The notes beneath the pieces were generated by a model, which saw nothing but the letters and a program-made list of their open reading frames with translations, searched no databases and was not told where the DNA came from. Source: DASYXW01 sp035934405 (GTDB taxonomy: Bacteria > Acidobacteriota > Terriglobia > UBA7540). Taken from it: a stretch of DNA of 64,000 bases. Below, one piece after another: positions 58,106-64,000 of the stretch (its first letter is position 1; each line of letters starts with the position of its first letter). The DNA is taken from NCBI GenBank assembly GCA_035934405.1, contig DASYXW010000012.1:62001-126000 (forward strand), read 5' to 3'. The translations under genes were made by a program, and so were the position numbers.

Positions 58106-60400
58106 ATGATCAGAGACGGTAAACTTGAACCCGTTGGCCCTCGGCCCATGCCGCAAAGGCGCGAGCTGATTCCCGGCGCCATCATCGACGTGCCCGCCGT
58201 TGAGCCCGGCCTGTACTCTCCTTTGCGCGCCTACTGGGACATCCTGCTCAAGCGCCGGTGGACCGTTCTCACCACCCTCTTCGCGGTGTTCGCCCTGGTG
58301 ACGATCTTCTCATTTAAGATGAGGCCGGTTTACAAGGCCACCGCCCGCGTGGAAATCGACGCCGAGACGCCGCAGCTGCAATCCATCAACGACCTCTATC
58401 AAAATCCCCTGAGCGACGAAACCTTCCTGGAGACCCAGGTGCGCGTTCTCGAGAGCGACAACCTCGTGTGGCAAACCATTCAGCAACTCAAGCTGGCGGA
58501 AGACCCGGCCTTTGCTTCCGGCGCACTTCCCGTCCCGGGCGGGACACCGCAAGCTTCGGGCACCGAAGGCGCACTGATCCGCGAGTTCCGCAAGCACCTC
58601 AGCGTGGCTCTGGCTCTCAACACGCGCATGGTCGAAGTGAGTTTTGAAAGCACCAATCCTGATCTCGCGGCGCGCGTGGTCAACACCCTCGTGAACGGAT
58701 ATGTAGAATACAACTTCCGCATGAAATATGACGCCACCCGTCAGGCGAGTGGGTGGATGGAACAGCAGCTCGACGAACTGAAGGCGAAGGTGGAGAAATC
58801 ACAGCAAGCCCTGGTGGACTATGAGCGCGAACACGCGATCGTCAACGTCAGCGACAAGCAGAACGTGGTTGAGCAGAAGCTGGAGGATCTGAGCCGGGAT
58901 CTCACGAGCGCGCAGAACGACCTGTCGCAAAAGCAATCACTGTATGGTCTGGTTCAGTCCAATAAAGCCCAAGTGGCCACGCTGGCGCAGAACGAGCTGC
59001 TGCAGCGCCTGGAGGAGAAATACGCTGACCTGAAGTCGCAATACGTGGACGCGCTCGGACAATACGGACCCAATTTCCCCAAGGTCCTGCGGCTGCACGA
59101 TCAGGTGAGCCAGATGCAGGCGCTCATTGACCAGGAGCGCGAGCGGACGGTGGAACGGATTCATAGCGATTACAGCGCCGCGCTGGGCCGGGTCCGGCTT
59201 CTCTCTGACTCGGTGGCGCGCGAAAAGATCCAGGTGGGAGACCTCAACCAGCTCCTTATCCAACACAATATCCTGAAGCGGGATTTTGACACCAACCAGC
59301 AACTCTACGACAGCCTGCTTCAGCACCTGAAAGATGCCACGGTATCCGCCGGTCTGCGGGCCACCAATATTCACATCATTGATACGGCGCGCCCACCCAC
59401 GATTCCGGTGCGCCCCCAGAAAATATTGAACCTGAGCCTGGGATTCATGGTAGGGCTGCTGCTCGGTGTTGGACTGGCGTTTGTGCGCGAAGGCCTGGAC
59501 GACTCCATCAAGAACGCGGAGGACGTGGAGCGCCTCATCGGCGTTCCCTCCCTCGCTATCATCCCAGAGGCCGGGTCCGTTCGTCCGGGGCCATACAGCG
59601 TGGTCGTGAAGGGGAACGGGTCGAAGGCGACACGCAACGGGAGCGTGGCGTTGGCTGTTTTGAAGGACTCCGGCTCGGCGCTCGCGGAGGCCTATCGGTC
59701 CTTGCGCACGTCGGTGCTGTTTTCCACCGCGCCGCGCCCGCCGCAAACCATTCTGGTGGCGAGCGCCCAGCCGAACGAAGGCAAGACTTGCACCTCGCTC
59801 AATCTCGCGCTCTCTCTCGCGCAGCGTGGCGGTCGGGTGCTGATTATTGATTCCGACATGCGCAAGCCCAGCGTTGCGCAAGCGCTGGGACTTCGCAATG
59901 AAAAGGGCCTCAGTGGCATTCTGACCTGCGCTCACAACCTCGAGGACGGACTGCAACAGGTTGAAGGCGTGGCCAATCTGTGGGTCCTGGCCGCGGGACC
60001 GCATTCGCCGAATCCAGCCGAACTGCTCGGGTCGCCCGGCATGGAAGACCTGCTCGGTGAGCTGCGCCAGCGATTTGACCACGTCGTGTTCGACTCCCCT
60101 CCCGTGCTCATGGTGACGGACGCCACCGTGCTTTCCACGCTGGCCGATGGCGTGGTGCTGGTCGTGGAAGGCGGGGTGACGGCCCAAGGGGCTCTTCTCC
60201 GTGCGCATCGAATCCTTATGCAGGCTGGGGCAAGAATCCTCGGCGTGGTGGTCAACAAGGTTGAGACCCAGCATGGCTACTATTACGGACCCTATTCCTA
60301 TGGCTTTTCGTCATACGGCCGCGACCGCGACGGCGGCTCCGAAGCTCGTGCCGTCGCGGCTGCAGCGAGCGCCTCTCGCCGCGGGCAGACTATTTCATGA
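58106..60400 (+). CDS. Polysaccharide co-polymerase / BY-kinase (Wzc-like)
   Basis: This 764-residue inner-membrane protein has a Wzz N-terminal domain with TM helix (about 55-75), a long coiled-coil periplasmic part (about 215-400) and a second TM (about 432-452). A C-terminal tyrosine-kinase domain has Walker A AQPNEGKTCTS (about 554-564), Walker A' DSDMRKP and Walker B VVFDSPPV. The tail is Tyr-rich (HGYYYGPYSYGFSSYG), the likely autophosphorylation site. It regulates chain length and export with Wza. Its stop overlaps the next gene (ATGA, 60397). ATG 58106 is chosen; the frame open to 58064 is less likely. Confidence 0.93.
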   Translation: MIRDGKLEPVGPRPMPQRRELIPGAIIDVPAVEPGLYSPLRAYWDILLKRRWTVLTTLFAVFALVTIFSFKMRPVYKATARVEIDAETPQLQSINDLYQNPLSDETFLETQVRVLESDNLVWQTIQQLKLAEDPAFASGALPVPGGTPQASGTEGALIREFRKHLSVALALNTRMVEVSFESTNPDLAARVVNTLVNGYVEYNFRMKYDATRQASGWMEQQLDELKAKVEKSQQALVDYEREHAIVNVSDKQNVVEQKLEDLSRDLTSAQNDLSQKQSLYGLVQSNKAQVATLAQNELLQRLEEKYADLKSQYVDALGQYGPNFPKVLRLHDQVSQMQALIDQERERTVERIHSDYSAALGRVRLLSDSVAREKIQVGDLNQLLIQHNILKRDFDTNQQLYDSLLQHLKDATVSAGLRATNIHIIDTARPPTIPVRPQKILNLSLGFMVGLLLGVGLAFVREGLDDSIKNAEDVERLIGVPSLAIIPEAGSVRPGPYSVVVKGNGSKATRNGSVALAVLKDSGSALAEAYRSLRTSVLFSTAPRPPQTILVASAQPNEGKTCTSLNLALSLAQRGGRVLIIDSDMRKPSVAQALGLRNEKGLSGILTCAHNLEDGLQQVEGVANLWVLAAGPHSPNPAELLGSPGMEDLLGELRQRFDHVVFDSPPVLMVTDATVLSTLADGVVLVVEGGVTAQGALLRAHRILMQAGARILGVVVNKVETQHGYYYGPYSYGFSSYGRDRDGGSEARAVAAAASASRRGQTIS

Positions 60401-61758
60401 AACATCGGCCGGCAATGGACGCCTTCGCCCGATTCTTCTCGGTGAACACCTTGGAGTGTTCACTTTCCATTCGGTGGCGCGTCACCCTTGTAAGTGTGAC
60501 GCTGCTTCCTACACTCCTTTTCCTGTTCGAGGCTATCCGCTCAACGGCTGCCCTCACGCTTGACGAATCGGACACCCGGCCGGCGCTCGAGCGCGCCGTG
60601 GCGCTTGACCCAGGGAACGCTGCACTGGAAAACCAGCTCGGGCTGAACATTCTCGATGGGCTCAACGGGCCGGGAGACAATGCTGCAGTGAGCTTGCGCT
60701 TTTTCCGGCGCGCGGTGGAATTGAGTCCGAACCGCGCGCTCTACTGGGCGGACATGGCCTCAGCATGCGAGGCCGTCGGCGACTTTACCTGCGCCGGCCA
60801 GTCCCTGGAGCGCGCTTTGCGTCTGGCCCCCATGGTGCCGCGGCTTTACTGGATCACGGCAAACTATCGTCTGCGCAGTTCGCAGCCTGAAGCGGCACTT
60901 CCACTGTTCCGTAAGCTTCTCGAGCTCGATCCGCAATACGCCCAGCCTACTTTCGATGTTTGCCTTCGCGTGCTGAACGATCCGGTCCTGATCGGACAAA
61001 AGGTGCTGCCGGGTGGAAAAGATTCCACTCCCGGGCTAGCCTACGCCGAGTTCCTGAGCCTGCAGGGAGATCCGGTGGCCGCCCGGCAAGCCTGGGCGGA
61101 CGCCGTCCGCGAGGGTTCACGTTTTGAGTTTCGCCGGGCCCAACCCTACGTCGAGCGCCTCATCCACTCCGGCCAGCTTGAGGACGCCGCGTCTGCGTGG
61201 TCTGACCTGGAACGGTTAGGAGTGATCGGCAAGCCCGATGGCGGCAACTTGGTTTTCAACGGCGGCTTTGAACAAGCGCCCCTGAACTCCGGCTTCGACT
61301 GGCAGAACCCGGATGCAAGCTACGTTGCCGTAGATTTCGCCGAACCCGCAGCCTACCAGGGACGGCGCTGTCTGCGTTTGGACTTCATGGGGACGAATGC
61401 GGACTTCGAACCTGTCTTTCAGTGGGTGCCGGTGGCTCCCCGCCAGCGCTACCTACTGACCGCCGAGGCAAGGTCGGAGAACATTTCCTCGGATAGCGGC
61501 CCGCGCCTGCGCGTTTTAGATGTCGGCTGTCCAGCGTGTCTCGATGTGTCCAGCGACATGGCCGTGGGAACCACCGCGTGGCGCCAGTTGAGCATCGAAT
61601 TCATGACCGGGAACGATACCCGGCTCGTCAAAGTTTCTGTCTGGCGGCCTCACAGCCGCGCCTTTCCGACTGAGATCAGTGGTCATTTTTGGCTGGATGC
61701 GGTTCGCCTCACAGCCGAACCTATGCCGGCAGTCGCCTCCTTGAAACCGGCACCGTAG
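60397..61758 (+). CDS. TPR protein with C-terminal carbohydrate-binding-like module
   Basis: This 453-residue protein has an N-terminal hydrophobic segment (about 29-48), then TPR-like helices (about 60-200; AVALDPGNAALENQLGLNIL, FRRAVELSPNRALYW) and a beta-rich C-terminal module (about 285-445; NLVFNGGFEQAPLN) like CBM-type jelly rolls. It probably scaffolds or senses the polysaccharide machinery in the periplasm. Overlaps wzc by 4 bp and precedes the polymerase by 2 bp. Confidence 0.82.
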   Translation: MKHRPAMDAFARFFSVNTLECSLSIRWRVTLVSVTLLPTLLFLFEAIRSTAALTLDESDTRPALERAVALDPGNAALENQLGLNILDGLNGPGDNAAVSLRFFRRAVELSPNRALYWADMASACEAVGDFTCAGQSLERALRLAPMVPRLYWITANYRLRSSQPEAALPLFRKLLELDPQYAQPTFDVCLRVLNDPVLIGQKVLPGGKDSTPGLAYAEFLSLQGDPVAARQAWADAVREGSRFEFRRAQPYVERLIHSGQLEDAASAWSDLERLGVIGKPDGGNLVFNGGFEQAPLNSGFDWQNPDASYVAVDFAEPAAYQGRRCLRLDFMGTNADFEPVFQWVPVAPRQRYLLTAEARSENISSDSGPRLRVLDVGCPACLDVSSDMAVGTTAWRQLSIEFMTGNDTRLVKVSVWRPHSRAFPTEISGHFWLDAVRLTAEPMPAVASLKPAP

Positions 61759-61760
61759 CG

Positions 61761-63119
61761 ATGTCTTCAGTTATCGTCAATCCGACTGTGGCGGCCCTTT
61801 ACTTCGAGGCCGAGCGAGCCGAAGTTCGCAGCGACCGCAAGGTGATTACTGCTGGCCGCATGCTGCTCGCCGCCAGCCTCTTGCTTGCGCCCCTTGCCTT
61901 CGGTGCGGTCGAGCCGTGGGCTTGGGGCGCGCTGGCCGCCGTGGCCGCAATTCTTCTATGGCTCTGGGTAGGTGCAAGCGCCGGCCAGTCTATCCTTCGT
62001 GTGACTTGGTCGCCGCTTTACCTTCCGGCGGCCGCCTTCTTTTTCTTCGCGCTCATTCAACTTCCCGGCCAGTCTATTCGTGATGCCGCCGGCACACGCG
62101 AACCGCTGCTCAAACTGGCAACGGACATGCTCTTCTTTTTTGTAGCTCTCCAGTTTTGGGTGGCGGCCTCCGGACGGACGTGGCGCAAGCTGGGATTCGC
62201 CGTGTCGGCGCTGGCATTCTCGCTTTCGGTGCTTGCCATCCTCCAGTTCTTTTCCAACCCCAACCTCATTTACTGGTGCGTGAAGCCCCGCTGGGGTGGC
62301 TGGATTTTCGGCCCCTACGTCAACCACAACCATTACGCCGGGCTGATGGAAATGTTGATTCCTGTCGCCACCGGATTCCTACTCTCGCTCGACCGGCACA
62401 GCCCCGGTCGCGCTCTGCTGGGATTCGCAGTCCTGGTACCGATGGCTTCTGTGCTGCTGTCCGGCTCGCGCGGTGGGTTCATCGCGTTGCTGGCGGAAAG
62501 CCTGGTGTTTTTCACCGTCCTGCTCCGATTCGGTCCGGCGATCGGCCGCCGCTTTCTTGCCGCGGGTTTGGGCCTTGGTGTCACCATAGCAGCATTGATC
62601 TTTTTCTGGATGGACCCTGGCGCCGTCGCGGGGCACTTGGCCACCGTCTTCGAGCGTCAACCCGCGCCGCAAATCGAAGCGGGATTCGAAGCGCGCCTCA
62701 CATTGTCCGAGGACGTGCTCCACATGTTCCGCGATCATCCCTGGTTCGGAACGGGTTTGGGTTCTTTTGAGGCCGTTTATCCGCAGTATCAAAGTTTCCC
62801 GAGCGACAAGCTTTGGGAACACGCTCATGACGACTACGCCGAGGCCCTGGCCGAAACCGGTCTCGTGGGCGGGGCTTTGATTGCCGGCGCCGTCATCCTG
62901 TTCCTGCGTCTTGCTTTCCGCAACCTGGCTCGCCGCCTCTCGGAACCGGCGGGTTGGATCCGGTTGGGAGCGGCCATCGGCTGCTGCGGGCTGCTGGTTC
63001 ACAGTCTGTTCGACTTCAACCTGCATATCCCGGCCAACGCCGCGTGGTTTGCCGCGTGCGCGGCGTGGGCCACCTGCGGACCGCCGTCGCACCCTTCGTT
63101 AGGCGGGGAACGCTCATGA
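61761..63119 (+). CDS. O-antigen ligase / Wzy-like polymerase
   Basis: This 452-residue multi-pass membrane protein has about 10-12 hydrophobic helices and a PF04932-like core: a large periplasmic loop around YVNHNHYAGLMEMLIPVATG, VLLSGSRGGFIAL and HAHDDYAEALAETGLVGG. By family it polymerises or ligates oligosaccharide repeats to a carrier. The start at ATG 61761 sits 2 bp after the TPR stop. The next gene overlaps by 4 bp. Confidence 0.9.
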   Translation: MSSVIVNPTVAALYFEAERAEVRSDRKVITAGRMLLAASLLLAPLAFGAVEPWAWGALAAVAAILLWLWVGASAGQSILRVTWSPLYLPAAAFFFFALIQLPGQSIRDAAGTREPLLKLATDMLFFFVALQFWVAASGRTWRKLGFAVSALAFSLSVLAILQFFSNPNLIYWCVKPRWGGWIFGPYVNHNHYAGLMEMLIPVATGFLLSLDRHSPGRALLGFAVLVPMASVLLSGSRGGFIALLAESLVFFTVLLRFGPAIGRRFLAAGLGLGVTIAALIFFWMDPGAVAGHLATVFERQPAPQIEAGFEARLTLSEDVLHMFRDHPWFGTGLGSFEAVYPQYQSFPSDKLWEHAHDDYAEALAETGLVGGALIAGAVILFLRLAFRNLARRLSEPAGWIRLGAAIGCCGLLVHSLFDFNLHIPANAAWFAACAAWATCGPPSHPSLGGERS

Positions 63120-63910
63120 GCGTTGCTGCCACAGCGTGCCTGTTGTCGGCCGAAAGGCTCGCGCACCTCGATCCCGAGAACATTGTAAGGATGGCTATCG
63201 AACAGCATAGCCCCGATATTGCAATCGCTTTCAGCGGCGCGGAGGACGTGGTCCTTATCGACATGGCCGCCCGAGTGAATCTTCCTTGCAGAGTCTTTAC
63301 CCTCGACACCGGCCGTCTGCACGCAGAGACCTATCGTTACCTCGAACAAGTGCGCGAGCATTACAAGATCAATCTCGAAGTCCTATTTCCGCAGCCTGAA
63401 GCCGTGGAACAGTTCGTGCGCGAGAAGGGACTCTTCTCGTTCTATCGGGACGGGCATCACGAATGCTGCGACATTCGGAAGGTGGAACCCCTGCGACGGG
63501 TCCTGTCTACAGTCGCCGCCTGGATCACCGGCCAGCGGCGCGACCAAAGTCCGCAGACGCGCGCTAGCGTTGCCGTTGTCGAGCTGGATTCAGCCTCTGC
63601 CGCCGTCGGTGAGCCCCTCGTGAAATTCAATCCTCTGGCGAACTGGACCTCTCGCCAGGTTTGGGCGTACATCCGCGAGCATCATGTGCCGTACAATCCC
63701 CTGCATGAGCGCGGCTTTCTCTCAATCGGCTGCGAGCCTTGCACCCGCCCCACTCATCCCGGCGAGCACGAGCGCGAGGGACGCTGGTGGTGGGAGGCCG
63801 AAGCCAGGAAGGAATGCGGCCTGCACGGCCCGAACGGCAGCCGCCCGGCTATCACCAGGAGCACCGAAGGGAATCACCGTATTACGACGGGACTCCACCG
63901 CAGCTCTTGA
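63116..63910 (+). CDS. cysH: Phosphoadenylyl/adenylyl-sulfate reductase (CysH-like)
   Basis: This 264-residue PP-loop protein has AIAFSGAEDVVLIDMA (about 34-50; SGGKDS-like) and LDTGRLHAETYR. The cysteine pairs HECCDIRKVEP and SIGCEPCTRP that bind a [4Fe-4S] cluster in APS reductases are present, and the C-terminal ECGLH supplies the catalytic Cys. It reduces APS (or PAPS) to sulfite. Unusually, it overlaps the polymerase gene by 4 bp (ATGA at 63116). ATG 63116 chosen; earlier frame unused. Confidence 0.9.
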   Translation: MSVAATACLLSAERLAHLDPENIVRMAIEQHSPDIAIAFSGAEDVVLIDMAARVNLPCRVFTLDTGRLHAETYRYLEQVREHYKINLEVLFPQPEAVEQFVREKGLFSFYRDGHHECCDIRKVEPLRRVLSTVAAWITGQRRDQSPQTRASVAVVELDSASAAVGEPLVKFNPLANWTSRQVWAYIREHHVPYNPLHERGFLSIGCEPCTRPTHPGEHEREGRWWWEAEARKECGLHGPNGSRPAITRSTEGNHRITTGLHRSS

Positions 63911-64000
63911 GCAGGTTCTTTTCCGGCATGCGCATCGAATCTCCAAGTCCGAACCAGCGCTTGAGGGGGTTATGGCGCCGCAGCGCCGAGGTTCGCAGAC
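63911..64000. other. Window edge, no complete gene
   Basis: The last 90 bp hold a possible start (ATG at about 63972 behind gaggggg) of a further + strand gene reading out of the window. Too short to identify. Confidence 0.3.

Overview
The window is G+C-rich, densely coded chromosomal DNA from a Gram-negative (diderm) bacterium. Signs of an outer membrane with LPS are an LptD-type assembly protein, a Kdo-hydroxylase-like enzyme and a Wza/Wzc-type export pair. An acidobacterial origin is my best guess. It rests on large secreted Ig-repeat and HAF-repeat proteins, DUF5916 and DUF507 proteins, a BshB1-like bacillithiol deacetylase, and unusual word-like microrepeats in the gaps between genes. 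No 16S gene is present to test this.

Layout. 0-2.6 kb: end of fabF, then etfB-etfA. 2.6-10 kb: an alpha/beta-hydrolase with a small secreted protein; then a + strand run of aldehyde dehydrogenase, Tat-exported FAD oxidoreductase and a secreted protein carrying all six copper ligands of a PHM-type monooxygenase; then a thioredoxin-fold protein and a Kdo-hydroxylase-like gene with a damaged 5' end. 10-17 kb: a near-consensus promoter with a long non-coding leader, a 1174-residue Ig-repeat protein, a HAF-repeat protein and a small secreted protein behind a structured leader. 17.5-20.3 kb: epimerase, polysaccharide deacetylase and glycosyltransferase. 20.4-29.2 kb (- strand): the rimP-nusA-infB-ylxP-truB translation/transcription locus, interrupted by a DUF5916 gene and lacking rbfA at its usual place. 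29.3-36 kb: a MITE-like palindrome, two thymidylate-kinase-like genes (one with an altered P-loop), an MFS transporter, Mrp ATPase, DUF971 and MBL-fold proteins. 36-41 kb: hemB, lptD and a zinc-ribbon/RDD protein. 41-42 kb: a deleted IS256-family copy inserted in an IS110-family remnant. 42-53 kb: mutY, a transglutaminase, an SDR, a glutaredoxin with a BshB1-like gene, the wreck of a small two-gene module, DedA, two tandem M48 proteases, two tandem DUF507 genes, tRNA-Val and tRNA-Asp. 52.6-54.7 kb: a membrane protein, ECF sigma factor and anti-sigma factor. 54.8-64 kb: an exopolysaccharide locus (LuxR-type regulator, PilZ, NusG-like antiterminator, Wza, Wzc/BY-kinase, TPR protein, O-antigen-ligase-like polymerase, CysH).

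Two things stand out. The first is the operon of the Cu-monooxygenase-like protein and the FAD oxidoreductase. The second is a set of degenerate 7-8 bp word repeats, in at least five word families, lying just 3' of genes. Several of these supply the stop codon, and related copies lie inside the coding sequences of mutY and the transglutaminase. Housekeeping genes are confidently assigned. Functions of secreted and membrane proteins are mostly family-level.
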